Shown here: positions 32,690-46,600 of the stretch, piece by piece
How positions within the stretch are numbered: the first letter of the stretch is position 1
How the letters are laid out: the number at the start of each line of letters is the position of its first letter
Assembly: GCA_039720395.1 (NCBI GenBank)
Contig: CM077828.1
Span: 17,272,264 to 17,336,263 of the forward strand
Direction of reading: 5' to 3'
Source of the DNA: Liquidambar formosana
Taxonomy: Eukaryota > Streptophyta > Magnoliopsida > Saxifragales > Altingiaceae
DNA length: 64,000 bases
Notes under the pieces: model-generated
Seen by the model: only the letters and a program-made list of their open reading frames with translations
Databases searched by the model: none
What the model was told of the DNA's origin: nothing
Translations under genes and position numbers: made by a program

Positions 32690-33472
32690 ATAGTGTGTGT
32701 TATTTTTTGCCACAACCTCCATTTTTTCATTTTTTTGCCCATGTGCGACTTTTTTTTTTTTTTTTAATATATAAGATTTTAATATTATTTTTGAAAATAT
32801 TGTATTTATTTACGAACTATTTGGTTACTAAGAAAATTTTGGAAGAGAAATATTGTATTTTTCACAGTTGCTAGTGTGTTTGGTTGTTGAGAAATGGAGG
32901 GAAAGCTGACATGGCAAATATAGCAATAGATCACCCTTGTGCTATATTTGGCACAAGGGTGAGCTATTGATATTTTTAGTACAGGTTTTTAACACACTAT
33001 TGAAGCAGCCCAACTTGTCCTAATGCTATAATATAGCAATAGCAATGGTTATAGCTCACCGCTGGAGATGCTCTAAGGTTACGTATGGTACATGGGAATA
33101 AATGAAGTCTTTTTTTTTTTTTTTTAATAAATCTGCAAAAGGTGAATTTTATTAAATGGAAATAGGAGAACAAGAAGTAGACACCCAAACAACAATAGCA
33201 TCACACCCCACCAAACACACCAACCAGCAAGACTACACTAGAAAACAATACAAACCCCAAACCCGTAACATATATGGCTACTCAAGATAAAACAAAACCC
33301 CACACCTGTCTGAAGCAAACAACTCCCTAAACCTGAAAATGTTCCCTGTGCATTCGCACACAAAAAACCCATCTCCGACTAATAAGACAAAACCAATTAC
33401 CGGAGAAGATCTACCTTAAAGCTGCCTCCAACAAAGCGAAAAGAACAATATTAAGCAACAAAATGGGATATA
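32690..33472. other. Non-coding stretch between two Tat LTRs
   Basis: No gene seen. It has T-rich runs (about 32750-32765 and 33107-33125). The T-run at 33107 followed by AATAAATCTGCAAAAGGTG could be the tail of an antisense retroposon, but I could not read any coding trace. Confidence 0.4.
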
Positions 33473-34977
33473 TGTAGACACCCCATTTTTTCCCCATATT
33501 TGATGGTTAGTTCCTGATGATGAGGTCTATGATGTTTATTGTTAACCCGAGTCTCTTTTTTGCGAGCAAAGCAACCAATTGGGTTAGGTGCATATATATG
33601 TGTGTATAGATATATATAAGACTAATTGGTAGAGTCCTCCCTATACACTCTTTTCACCGTTCTCACCATTCTCATTCATCTCTCATTCATTTCAACTCAT
33701 TCTCTCTCAATTGTGTTCATTGTTTCCAGCCAAAGCCTTCTCTATATAGGCTCACATTCACCTAACATTTGAAGTGGTGATGAATTCATTCACCATTACA
33801 AAGTGGTGTGTCCACCATTTATGTCAAGTGATTCATCCACTATTACCAAGTGGTTATCCACCATTTATCACATGTGATTCATCCACCATTTATCTCAAGT
33901 GATAAAAATCTGTTTCTGTTTTGCTTCAAAATGACTGTCAACTTCACTTCTGCTGTCTGTCAACTTATTTCAGATTGACTAGTAACTTCACTGTATCAAT
34001 AACTTCTTTTCTTTTTAATCTCAAGCAAGTGAGAAACCCATTCCAAGAAGGGAAAGAAGTGGGGAATGGTGGGGGAAATTGGGTAAATGGGAGATGTGTA
34101 GGATGGCAAAAATGAAAGAAGGGAAAAAAGTGGGGAATGGTGAGGGAAATTAGGTAAGTGAGTAAACTTGCACTTTGATCCTTCCCTATAAATAGCAAGA
34201 GCTTGGGAGAGTTTAAGGGCACCAAAAATTACATTGAGAGTGAGGGAGAGCTAATAGAGAGAAAGAGAGACTTGGGGAGGAGAGTTCTTGTGGGGAAAAT
34301 ACTAGAAAAGAGAGAAGTTGCATGGAGAGAAAATAAAAGAGAGATGACTTGTGAGAGAGGGAGATAGCTTGCTTGGCTCAATGAAAGTGACGTTGCCAGA
34401 TTGACAGTGGACCTGAGGGACGGTTTGAACACCAACCAATTTTTTTTGTTATAAATTATATTTCATAGTAGAATTGCACAGGTTGTTCATATAGTGATTT
34501 TGCTGTAAGTAAAATCTATTTGGCTAACCTTGTTTTGTAGGAGAGTTGATTTTGTTGCTGGAAAGATGAATTAGAGGCTTCATGCGTACGCATGGCAGCT
34601 TCTGTCAATTTTTCTATGTTTTTGTAATTAATTGTTTATATGTTTTATTTATTGTTTTATTATGTTAATTTGCCATACGTGTGTGTGTCTTTAATTGCTG
34701 CATGATTCAAAGGCAATCCAGATTAAATTAAAATATTAAATATGGTCAATAAATAGAAAATGAGGGTCGGTTTATTACCGGGCATCATTGGCTGCCTAAC
34801 ACCTTCCTAAGATGTACCCTAACTCCGAATCTTCTTTGGTTAATAAAAATGGTTCCTAGCCTTTCTAGGTGGCAACTTTTATTCATATGCTAATCTTCCG
34901 GGGTTAGCACCATCAGAAGCAAAGGCAGGTAAATGCATGCAGGTAAAAAAGAGTGCGTGGAGATCGGTGCTCTCACA
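33473..34977 (+). mobile_element. Tat-family 5' LTR (third copy)
   Basis: It starts TGTAGACACCCCATTTT and ends TGCTCTCACA, directly before a PBS (1505 bp). An imperfect tandem repeat of the CAAGTGATTCATCCACC type fills about 33765-33905. The right end resembles the 5' LTR end at 28072. Confidence 0.75.
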
Positions 34978-34978
34978 A

Positions 34979-34997
34979 TGGTGACTCTATTGGGGAC
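34979..34997 (+). other. Primer-binding site of the third Tat copy
   Basis: TGGTGACTCTATTGGGGAC follows the LTR by one base and differs from the site at 28053-28070 by a few substitutions, as expected of an older copy. Confidence 0.7.
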
Positions 34998-37261
34998 CAA
35001 AGAGCTTAACTTCAAAGTATTCATTGACCATAATTAGTATGTCTAATTTAATCTAAGAAGCCCAAAAAAAATGTTTAAAAAAAAATTTACAGTAAAATAT
35101 TGCGCACACACACTATGGCCTGTGTCTAAACTATGATGGCAATTGGGTGACGGTTCCCAGATTCTACTCGTTTCTTGGGTACTTCACACCTACTCCATCA
35201 ACCTACAGCTTGTGCCCCTAACCTGTGATAAGCTTGTGAGTGCGTTAACGGATTGCTCTTCGAGCATTCTAGCTTGGTTAACCCATTGAAGGTGGAGGAT
35301 ATAAGGAGACCCTTGGTTTAACCTGCACGTTAAGAACATGGGTAAATTTACTTTTTCTTATAATTCTGTGTGAATGTGTGAAATGCATCATTTTTTTTAT
35401 TTTTTATTTTTTAATCATTAGGATGTGGGTATGGGACGAGACCCAATGTTATTTAAAGTCTTTGGATTAAAGCCCAATCAAAAGGTTAATTTTGCAAATG
35501 GTTTAAGCTTGTAAGAAAATTAGGGGTCCACTGTGTGTAACCATTGGGAGTCCATTATGTATAGCTGTTAGGAGTCCACTTTGTGCGTTCACTATGTGCA
35601 ACCTGTCGCTACCCCAAAAAGGAAGGAAGGAGTATCCTCAGGGAGATGTGTTTAAAGGATTCCTTTACTTTTTAATGGGATGACCCTGGTTCGCATTGGC
35701 GTGGAATGAGGGTTGTGAAAATGGATGATTTTTAACAAATTGATTGGGTTCATTTCAAGGGCGTCTTGGCTAGACTAGAGATGCAAGCATATCTAGAATA
35801 ATCAAGGCTATGGAGTTGCTACCAACCATGGGTTTTGAGGACGTGATCGGTCATCCTAAAGTCTATTAAAAATGGGTTCACTTGGGTTTCCAAAATAAGT
35901 CCATTTGAGGCTTATTAAAAATTGGTCCCTTTGAGGCTCATTTGAAAAAATTGAGTGACTCCTAAAGGTCTATGAGACTAGAGATTGAGGGTAAGGGGGT
36001 TTGGTTACGAGTGAGGAAGGTGTTAGGCACCCCACATCTCTCGTTGGAATCCAATGGTTCCTGATTTTAACAATGTTTCTTTTTGAATCCCCTATTGATC
36101 TTATTGATTTCCTCCATGAGCAATTTGACATGAAATGTTCCTTTTGAAGGACAGTGAATTTAATAGTGAATGTTTGAAGGCATTTGGATAAAGTTTTGAA
36201 TGAAAGGTTTGAAAATATGCATTAAAGTTTTGTCAATGAAAATCTTTTGAAAAGACTACAAATTCGCCTTCCTTCTTATGGATATTTCAAATCAAATTGG
36301 TTAACTGCAAATGAAGGGTATCCCCACCTCATAAAAAATCAAGTTTTTTTGAAAGGATGGAAATGGAAATGATGTGATTCTTTTTTGAATAAATTATTAT
36401 CAAGTGCGCATCAACCTTGGACTTTAGAAAACTCGGGACTTTTGAAGTCTTTAAGAATGGATTTGAAAGAATACTTTTTGAAAGTATTTGAAGGTAAAAG
36501 GGATGTTCCCTAGTCAAAAGCTAGTTAAGTCTTTTGAAGACAATAATTCCTTTTGAAGGAAAATGATTTTTTTGCGAAGGGATGCACTTTTGAAGTACAA
36601 TGAAAATTTATTTCCTTGGAAAATGAGAGTGGACTTTATGATGCCTAATTCTTGTCACCAAAGGATTGCACACATGGGATGATGGTTTTGGAAAATTGAT
36701 TTTATATAGTGGTGGGACTTTTGAAAAAGGTATGTCTCCTTGTAATAAAAAAAGTTCATTTGAATCATTCTTTTGGAATGAACTCATTAATTAAAGCTTA
36801 GATAATCACCATGGTTATAAAAATATTTATTGAAAACTTCCTTTGAGCTTAACTTGTACATTCATATGATTGAAATTCATTCTTAAAATGGATTAATGAA
36901 AATTGCCTAAACTTGGTTTTTGACAAAACCTGTGTTTGAAAATCATCTTGCTAAACCTTGGGTTAAGCAAATTGTAAAATGAAGTTTGATTTTGTAATCA
37001 ATGGTTAATGAAACAACCCAAAGTCTAAAAGAGTTTGTAGAAAAGTAGATTTAGGCAAAAGGTGAGTTTAAACTTTCATGAAAAGTTCATTAAGAAAATG
37101 ATTTAAAAGACTTGAAAATCAACCACAATGAAATGGCATATCAAGGTTGCAAAGGATTTTTAGATTTCCATCCCCTTGTGAGGATGTTAAGAACACATTG
37201 GAAATCACTTAATTGGTGATTTTTGGTAAATTTTTTGGATCAAGAAAATGGGTGCTTGGAT
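34998..37261 (+). mobile_element. Leader/internal sequence of the third Tat copy, left part
   Basis: No open coding region. 35110-35330 matches the leader of the minus-strand Tat element. The stretch has repetitive AAATGGTT/TTTTGAA-rich sequence. It is interrupted at 37261 by a hAT element and resumes at 50616. Confidence 0.65.
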
Positions 37262-38385
37262 TAGGGGTGCAAATCGGTTCAGGCTAGAGGTGTTTCTGGA
37301 TCAGACTGAACTAATTTGGGACCTCAAAATTTGTCCCAGAACTGGACCAATTAGGCCTTGGACCAAGATCAAGACCAAACTGAAAAATTTAGTCCGGGCC
37401 GGTTCGGTTCTCAATTTTTGTTCTTTTTCTTTTTTTTTTTTGTTTTTTTTTTTTTAAATTTATAAAATGGCATTTCCTGCTAATCATTCTAGCACCATTT
37501 TTTCCGATGAAGTCCAACTCCATTTTTTCCAACGAAGTCGCAAAGCAAAACATCCCAAACAACTAGAACACATCCCCAACACCAAAAAATAAAAAATAAA
37601 AAATAAATAAAGAACTGAGAGAATTCTATATTCAATAATTTCACAAAATTCTATATTCAATAATTTCAAGGTTCTCTGCTATGGTGGGAGAAGGAGAGAG
37701 AGAGAGAGAGGGAGGGGTTCATAAAACCCTCTTATTACCACCAACGAAAACCCTCCAATCCACAAATGCAACCCAGTTCAAAAACACCCAAATCATAAAC
37801 ACCCAAATGGATTATAAATCCAATTCAAAAACACCCAATGGCTAGCGACGATGGTGGTAGTCTAGATCTGGAAAAATGGCTCGAGATCTGAAAAGTGAAA
37901 ACCCATTCTTTCTGATGACTAACAGTTCACTGGTGAGAGGCTAAGAGGGGGCTACATCAAATCTGAGAAAAAAAACTGAAAGATTAGACCATGTGGGTGT
38001 TGGATCTACATTGGATTTTAGGGGGGGGGGGGAAAGGTACCAAAAGGGGACTGCCGGCGATGAAGGAGTGAGGCGATGACGGGTAAGTGAGTGAACTGAT
38101 GACGGCCTGTAGGGGACTGCCGGTGATGTAGGGGTGAGGGCATGAGGTGATGGCGGGAGTGAGGAGTGACGGCGCTGAAAAGCAAAGATGAGAGAAAATG
38201 AGACGGGTGGGTTTGATAGAGGCGTGAGGGGTTTGATGGAGGTTTGAGTGGTTTTGTTTGATGAAGGCATGAGTGGTTTTCACTTTTTAGAAAGCTCTTC
38301 CCTCCTTTTGACCAAGGAAAATATATTATATTATATTATAATATAAAACTCTACAAATACATAAGGCTATATTATATATTATATA

Positions 38386-39668
38386 TAGAGGAGGGATCCA
38401 TTTACGCCTAGTGTAAGAGTAAGTTTCTTACACCTTTCTTTAGCCATTGATCCATTTTCATCTAACGGTTGCCCTCCATCTCCGCCTGATACCTTTTTAA
38501 ACAAGGGATTGGGTCCGATTTTTAGGTTGGGTTACAATTAAACCCAACACCTGTTACACTTAATCAAATACTCCGTATCTTTTATCAATTTACCATACCT
38601 GAGGTCCTGGTCTTCTCTCCCTTTCTCCTCTCTAGCCCTAAGTCTCTAACCCTATGTCAAGCACTTTCTCTGTCTCTCACCATGTGTAGACCTCTCACCA
38701 TCACAGATCTAAATGCCCATATAATAGGGCATGAGGAGGATGTTTCTAAGTTGAATGAAGCTTTTCTGTTTTAATTCATGGCCATGGCTACAACAACCCT
38801 TTCTTACATCTCTCTGAAGCCCTAACCCCCATTGTGATGAGGCCATAAGTTGGAGATTTCCAAGCTGTGATGAAGTTTAATTGCTGTGATGGGTAAAGAT
38901 GGTCACTTGTGTAAAAACTGCATCTCTTCAATTGTTGGCCATGGCTTAGCTGGGGTAGAGGCATATATGCGATGGACTTTAAAAAAAAAAAAAAAAAAAA
39001 AGATTTCAACTTGTGGGTTTGCTTCTAAAATGTCAGTTAAAAAAAAAAAAATGAGCCTCAAACATAGAAAAATGGTTGTATGCTTCAAACTCAGAAAAAT
39101 TGATGGAAAATATGAATGATTTAAGTTTTCAATTAGATTGAGAATGATTTTGTGAGTTGAATTTTTAAAAAGGTTATTCTGTTTATGGTTCATTGTTATC
39201 CATTTGGTATTTTTCCACATCTAAGTAATCTTGGATTTGGAACACTGTGATCATGTTTATTGAACTTGGGTTATGTGGGTAAGAACTAAGAAGAGAAGTT
39301 GGTTCTAATTTTAAGAAGCATGATCACAGTGATCACAAAGAAGAAGGAAGAGGAGGAGGATGAAGGATGTAGTAGTAATGGCGTTGCGGGTGTAAGGTCG
39401 ACAACTATGAACTCGATATCAATGTTGGAACTATGTAAGAACCAGAGAAAAAAGGGAAGAGACGAAGAGAGGTGTTGGGGCGTTGGGATGGAGAAAAACA
39501 TGAGTTAATTGAATGGGTTTTTGGTAATATCTAAAACTTGACCCGCATATGTCATGAAAATAAAATATTATGAAATATTAGGGACCACTAGATTCAATGC
39601 TAATCAAGGGTTATAAAAAGGTGTAAGAGACTTACTCTTACACTAGGTGTCAACGGAACCCTCCTATA
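38386..39668. mobile_element. TIR element A (non-autonomous)
   Basis: The terminal inverted repeats pair GAGGAGGGATCCATTTACG / CCTAGTGTAAGAGTAAG at left with the complement of CTTACTCTTACACTAGG / TGTCAACGGAACCCTCC at right. It is flanked by TA-rich sequence and no transposase ORF is seen. Same family as element B. The superfamily is not clear. Confidence 0.7.
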
Positions 39669-41398
39669 TAATATAACATTTATATATATATAAATATATG
39701 GGGAGGGATCCATTGACAGCTGGTGTAAGATTAAAACCCTTACACCCTTTTATAGCCTTAAATCTCTTTTGATCTAACGGTCCTTATGTTTATGGGTCTT
39801 TTTACTGAAGTTGTGGATGTGGGTTGGTTTAGGAAGAAAAACCCAAGACCCATTCGTTCTCCATTCCTCTGCTTTCAAACCCATCCTCCGACCCCCCCCT
39901 TTTTTTTTGGTAGAATGTGGGGCAAAGCCCAACAGACAAAAGAAACTACACAGACCTGGGAGTAGTAACTCCCATCATATCATTCCGAATACAAACTAAG
40001 ACTTCAGAAGGGGGATCTCTGAAGATGGAAACACCATGAGGGAGGCGATGGCTACTGTTAGCCAAACAGTCAGCAAATTGATTACCTTCCCTGAAGTTGT
40101 GCTCCACAATACACTCCCAATCTCTATGAATGATTCTCTAACACACATCAATGAGAGATCTAAAGGGATAGGAAACCTCAGTCTCATATCTCATAAAATT
40201 CACAACAATAGCAGAGTCAATGGCAACAATGACTTTATGAACTCCTTCATCCCAAGCAATTTTTAGGCCATGAAACAGGGCCCAAAGCTTAGCCCCAGTA
40301 ACAGAACACACACCAATATTAACGCAAAATCCCACCATCCAATTTCCTGCATCATCCCGTAGAAGACCTTCCCCAGCAGACTCCCCAGGATTCCCACGCG
40401 AACTGCCATAAGTGTTTAATTTGACCCATCCTAATGGAGGAAAGGACCAGGCAATATAACGAACACTTTTGACCAGACGCTCCTTAGCAAGGCGTGAACT
40501 GCTAACCCACTCTTTGGCTCTAGACATAATCACTTCAACAAGATTGGGAGGCGGAGAAAACCCAGCTTCAAACAATCTTCTATTCTTCTAACCCCAAATC
40601 AACCAAGAAGTAAAACTAAAAATAGTCTGCCAAGGCATCGGAACAAAAAACCATCCATATCCTGCCTCATATTCTGGTCAATCCAGTCTACCAAACTTAG
40701 AGAAAAGAAATCCGACTGAGCAATAGAGGGAACAATATTCACCCAGATCAATTTAGCAATGGCACTGTAGACACCCCATTTTCATCCCCATGAGTTCATG
40801 ATATCATTTGGATAGGTTTAGAAGCATCTAGGAGTCCCTAAGCCTTAAAGGACAATTTTGCCCTTTTAAACCTTAGGAGAATAGGTCATCATTGCATGCA
40901 TATTTTTGTCTCTTTGTTGAGTCCCATCACTTGAATTTAGTTTCTAGGGTAATTTTAGATATGTGTGTCAAATTTGGTTCAATTCCAGATAGGTTTGGAT
41001 AGCTAATTAGAACTTTTGCGACTTGAAGGGCAATTTCGTCTTTTACTTTGTATATTTTCCAATTGACTTACAAATTTGTTCCGGAGTGTTCCATTGACCT
41101 TAGAATGATGAAATGAGTCTAATTGAAGTGCCAATTTAATTTATTGATAGGTTTGGGATTGGTTTACCACATTACCCTATGGTTAATTGACCTTTTTTCG
41201 GGTAATCGCCTCATGAAAACCCAGCCACCTGACCCTGGTCAGGGATTCTTGGTTCAAGAATATTCCAGGCTTATTCTACATTGAATCCTTGAAATTTTGG
41301 CTTTTGAATCACTCAAATCGGAGTTAAAATGAAGAATTTGTGTCCGTTTGAAGTTCGGAGTCCAAACCGAGCTAGAATTCCAAAATTTTTGGATTCTT

Positions 41399-41475
41399 CT
41401 CGGGTGACCGGTTGGGCTCAACCAGTTCGACCAGTTCACCAACCGGTTGTGCCGGTTGGGGCCAACCGGTCACCC
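41399..41475. repeat. Hairpin region in the fourth Tat LTR
   Basis: CTCGGGTGACCGGTTGG at left pairs with CCAACCGGTCACCC at right. Several ACCGGTT/AACCGGT pieces lie between. Positionally equivalent to 30393-30473. Confidence 0.65.
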
Positions 41476-42610
41476 AAGAGCTCTGTCCTGAATTTTCTCT
41501 CTTTGCATTTTTTATGAATAGGACTCTATCACTCCGAATTTCTGCCTTCTAAAGGACTTCTAAGCTTATTGGGAGGTGGTTTTGAGTTGTTTAATATTCA
41601 TGGGATTTAATTCATGGGATTTAATTACAACCCTAGATTGATTTTATGGTGAATTAATCTCAACCATTGGTTCATATGGTTGGTTAGTTATAAATAGAGG
41701 CTCATTTATCAGCATAAAGGACTTTTGGCTTATTTGACACTTCATATTCATAAGAGAGAGACGGACCACGAGTTTGCACACACCCATATCACTTGGAGGA
41801 GGCTTTCTACTGTAATTTCAAAGGAGAACTAGAAGGGAACCAAGCCAAACAGAAGGAAGAACGCAGCGAAGACCCTTGCTTTGTTGTAAGTCTCCCTTGC
41901 ATCCTTTTACAATTCCTTCTTCTTCTACTCCATTCTCTGCATAGTTATGGCTTAGTATTGAATTAGGAATCATATATACTCTATATTTTAGAGTGTATAT
42001 GATTCAAATATGATGGGAATGCATGTTAGTGGATTAGGATTGTGAATTGCTTGCTGTTAGGATAGTTTCTCTCTTAAGGATAGAGGTACGTTTTGCACAG
42101 AAAATTAGTTGATGTGTTTAGGCCGCTTTCTCTTCATGGTTCAATTATACGCATGATTTTAAGCATCTTTTGTATAGGACACTTGTTGTATAAGCCTCGT
42201 CTTCATAGGTGTATGGATGATTATCCTTTTTGAGGATAATTATCGTCCTTAGAGGGTGAGGTTGTGCATGGGTGCTTTCTGGAGTGTGTTTAAGTGCGCT
42301 GTGAGTTTCTTTGCATTCTTAAGTATATATTTTATGTAGGATATGTGAAGAAACCATTCATACAGAGTGATTTCTACGTAAAATTATCTCCGGATAGTTT
42401 TACTTAAGAAAGCTCGCCGTAAGGATGATTATTTCACATTCTTACGTAAAGTACTTACCTAAGGCATCATGGTAGATTTTCTTTTCATGTTTAGGATTTT
42501 CATATGATATTTTTATCATAATAGTTCATATTTAGCATGTTTTTGATAGTTTTGTGCATGTTAGGGTGTTTAGAGCATATAAGAGCATATAGGAGCATAT
42601 TATTAGGTTT

Positions 42611-43024
42611 GTGTTTTTCTTTTGATTTTTGTTATTTGCATGAGTATTAGGTCATTATATGCATGCTTAGCATTCTGTCCAGATTTGATTTAGGTCTTCT
42701 AATGATGATTTGAGCATGAATATGAATGATTTGAGCTTAATAATTACCTTATAGAATACATAGGGTGATTAATTGGTGATTTCTCGATGTTTTGGGATGA
42801 TTTGAGCATATAGGAGTATATAAGATTGAGTTTTTCTTTTGATTTTTGTTATTTGCATGAGTTTTAGGTCATTATATGCATATTTAGTATTCTGTCCAGA
42901 TTTGAATTAGGTCTTCTAATGATGATTTGAGCATGAATATGGTTGATTCGAGCTTAATAATTGCCCTATAGAATACATAGGGTGATTAATTGGTGTTTTC
43001 TCGATGTTTCGGGATAATTTGCAT
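42611..43024 (+). repeat. Tandem duplication of about 215 bp in the fourth Tat LTR
   Basis: Two units, each running from TTTTTCTTTTGATTTTTG through ATTCTGTCCAGATTTG to TAATTGGTG and TCTCGATGTTT, differ by a handful of bases. The second starts near 42830. Confidence 0.8.
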
Positions 43025-43456
43025 ATGGTAAGTGGTTCATGGTGAGTATTGTGTGAGTTGTTCTCTTCTCCCTCCTAGGGTTATTGTCTTTACTTTGAAT
43101 TAGAAGTCCTATGTTTCCAACTCATATAAAATTCTGTTTTACTTGGAGTTCTATTCTCTTTGGAATTCAAACCTCTTTAGAAGTCTATTTGAGTTAGAAT
43201 TCTATTCTTTCTCAAATACCTACTTTTTCTCAGGCTATTTTTGGAAACTCCTAAGTTTTAAAACCTTTCTTAAGTTGGAAACTTAGGGTTTATAGTTCAT
43301 TGTAAAGGGAGTAACCCCTTCTCAATCGAACTACGTGGACTTTGATCCTTACATCTTTGTATGCAAGGTACGTAGGCGCTCATTTGATGTTCAAGTCCGC
43401 CCTAGGATACTAAGTATCCTAGGTTTTCTTTTCTTTTTTTCTTCTTTCTTTCTACC

Positions 43457-43620
43457 CATTTGTCCATCACATATATGTTAGTGGATAGGATGGACCCATG
43501 CTTATACATTTATCCATCACATATTTGTTAGTGGATAGGATGGATTTGTTTGCTCATTCATTTATCCATCACATATTTGCTAGTGGATAGGATGGATTTG
43601 TTTGCCTATTCTCTCCTTCT
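43457..43620 (+). repeat. Three tandem units of about 51 bp in the fourth Tat LTR
   Basis: Units start at about 43457, 43507 and 43559, each with CATTTATCCATCACATAT, then TAGTGGATAGGATGG. Confidence 0.85.
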
Positions 43621-46600
43621 CTTGCCTGCTTTCCATATCTCTCATACCTGTTCATGGATGTTTACATGCTTTATGGATGTTTATTGCTTTATGGATGTTC
43701 ATGGATGAATGTGGATCATTTATGGATGATTCTTTACATATGCATGGTGACTAATTAGGAAGTGATTGAAATAGCCCATATAAATTCAGAGACCCATTTT
43801 GGGGCAATGTGGGTGCCTATAGGATGTTTCCTAGAACCTTCCCACATTGTAACTTAGTCTCCGAATCCTCTCTTGTTTTGATAGACCTGCTTTTTCCTTG
43901 ATCGGAGTCATGTGGTTTGTTTTCAAAGGTTTTCTTTAAAAACTGTTTTTATGGTTTTCCTCTTTTCCTAAAAATGAGGTGGCGACTCCTTGTTTTTTTT
44001 GTTTTTGTGAACCTTTTAAAAACCAGATTTTTATTAATTTAAATCTCTACAAGTCTTTTTAAAAGAAGGGTTCTTTCCTTCCTCTTCTCCAAATCAAAAC
44101 CCGTGGTTTACAGGCACAATCTCGGAGAACATGAAGGGTATCCTCTAAGATACCACCACAGCCAGAGCAAGAACAATCAATAGTGAGATGCCGGATCCAC
44201 CTAACTTTATTAGTTAAAAGCCTATCTTGGCGAGCAAGCCAAAGAAAATTTCTCACTTTAGGGGGACAGTTACAAAGCCATAGGATTTCCACTCCTGAAC
44301 AGAGGGAGAATTGTAGTTCCCACACGCAATATTGTAGGCAGTCTTCAAACTAAACTTACCATTCGAAGAAAACTTCCAGCAAATATTATCTGAAGCACCC
44401 TCCTCTTTGAAAGGATGAATAGATCTAATTTTATCAAGAATAGCAAGAGGAAGAAGGTAATCAAATCTGTGCCAGAGCTAGTCACCCACATCATCAGAAA
44501 AATCCCAAATAGAACAATATAGATCAACCTCAGGAACAGGGCCAAGAGCAAAATCTTTAAGAGCACCCTCACCAACCCAGTTATCAAACCAAAAATTGAT
44601 ATTCTTGCCATCACCAACCACCTATTTAATACCCTCCTTGACAATCTCCCGCCCTTGAAGAATACTCCTCCAAGAATGCGAAGATCTAACAGAAGTATTA
44701 TAATCAAGAAATGGGGTATGCTTAAGGTATTTACTCTTAAAAATAGAGACCCACAGTGAATGACGTTCTGACAGAAATTTCCATTCCATACGAGCCATAT
44801 AACTTTTATTGACAGCACTCAAGTTATGAATACCCAAACCTCCTTGATCTTTAGGAAGACAAATCTTATCCCAAACAACCAAGTGAATTTTCTTGTTAGA
44901 TTCCGTACTGCCCCAAATAAACTTGCAGTTAACTCTATCTAATTGATTCAAAAGCCCTTCAGGGAGTTTGGAAGATTGCATAACATAACCCGGAATAGCA
45001 GAAGTGACGGATTGCACCAAGAGAGTTCTTCCAGCCATAGAAAGATGATCCGCCTTCCAGCCAAAAAGATGATTCTGAACTTTATCCAGCACATAAAAAT
45101 ACGTCTCCTTAGAAACCCGACTATGAATAAGAGGCACTCCAAGATACTTACCCAGGTCAGCAGTAAGAGGGATATTGCATATGTGACTGATCTCTTTAGC
45201 AAGATGACAAGAAAAATTAGGGGAAATGAACATTTTTGACTTAGACAGATTCATTGATTACCTAGACATAGCACAAAATTTGTCTAAACGTCCCATAATT
45301 ACCTCAATTTGATCAACAGAAGCCTTAGCAAAAAGGACCAAATCATCAGCAAAGAAGAGATGGGAGATATGAGGCCTGTTTCTGCTCATATAAAGAGGTT
45401 TCCACTTCTAATTCCTGACCTCTTCACAAATAAGATGAGATAGCTTCTCCAGACAAAGAATAAAGAGATAAGGGGAGAGAGGGTCACCCTGCCTCAAACC
45501 TCTTCTTGGAACGAAAAAAGAAGAAACCTCCCCATTCCAAAGAACAGATAACTCTGAAGAAGTAACCAAATCCATAGCAAGCGACACTCAGATATGAGGA
45601 AGCCCAATTTCAACCAAAACTGATCTGAGGAAGTCCCAACTGATCTGATCATAGGCTTTGGCGAGATCCACTTTAATGACCATTAACCCACTTCTACCTT
45701 CCTTCTTTTTCATTGTATAAATAGCCTCTTGAGTAATAAGAATATTATCACTCGTGAGCCTCCCAGGGATGAAGCTGCTTTGAGCAGGAGCAACAATACT
45801 AGAAAGGAAAGGTCTTAGCTTGGAAACAAGAATTTTTGAAATAATTTTCATAGAAACATCACACAGACTGATAGGACGAAACTGGGACATATTCTCAGGG
45901 TGGGGAATCTTAGGAATAAAAGTGATCAAGGTTTTGTTAATACCAGGGGGAAGAGTTCCAGAAGAAAAGGCAGACCGGACCATATGGTTAATAGCAGTAC
46001 ACATCAGATGCCAATACTTGTGATAAAAAATAGCTTGCATCCCATCCGGTCCAGGAGCCTTAAAAGGCCCAATAGAAAAGATAGCACTCTTAATCTCCAA
46101 ACTAGTAGGCATAGCAGAAATAAGCTCAATATCACCTTGATCAACAGATGGAAAGGAGATGCAAGTTTTGTGATAAGAGGAAGGATGAGCAGAGAACAGA
46201 TTCTGAAAAAATTCACAGGCATGCTGCTTCAAAACCTCTTTGTCACTACACCAAACATCCTTAATCTTAAGAGCCAAAACCCTATTTTTCCTTCTTCTAA
46301 TCAGCGTGGAAGTGTGGAAAAAACGAATGTTACGATCACCCTCTCTGAGCCATTTAACTCTAGATTTTTGAAGCCAAATTAACTCTTCTCTCTCTAGAAC
46401 TATATTATATTGTAAAATAAGATCCTTCTCCAATTTAAACAAAAAAGGATTTGAACCTCTACAAAGGGCCTTCTGGATACCACCAAGGCGAGCCTCTAAT
46501 CTTCTTTTTTCATGAAAAACATTACCAAACACTTTACGGTTCCAGATACTCACCTCCTTCGTAAACTTAGAAAGAGTAGACAGAAAATCAATTTCAGTAT

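Larger units (their letters stand above)
40766..44020 (+). mobile_element. Tat-family LTR inserted in the LINE (fourth copy)
   Basis: It starts TGTAGACACCCCATTTT and is homologous along its length with 29686-32689. It contains TATAAATAG near 41690 and an inner GGTGGCGACTCC near 43980. The right end is approximate and seems damaged, and I did not find a clean target duplication. LINE RNase H lies on its left and the LINE zinc-binding segment on its right, which places it inside ORF2. Confidence 0.75.

Noticed and set aside
37941..38283. Ser/Pro-rich minus-strand ORFs inside the hAT element
   Set aside because: Simple-sequence composition, no transposase motifs, two overlapping frames equally open.
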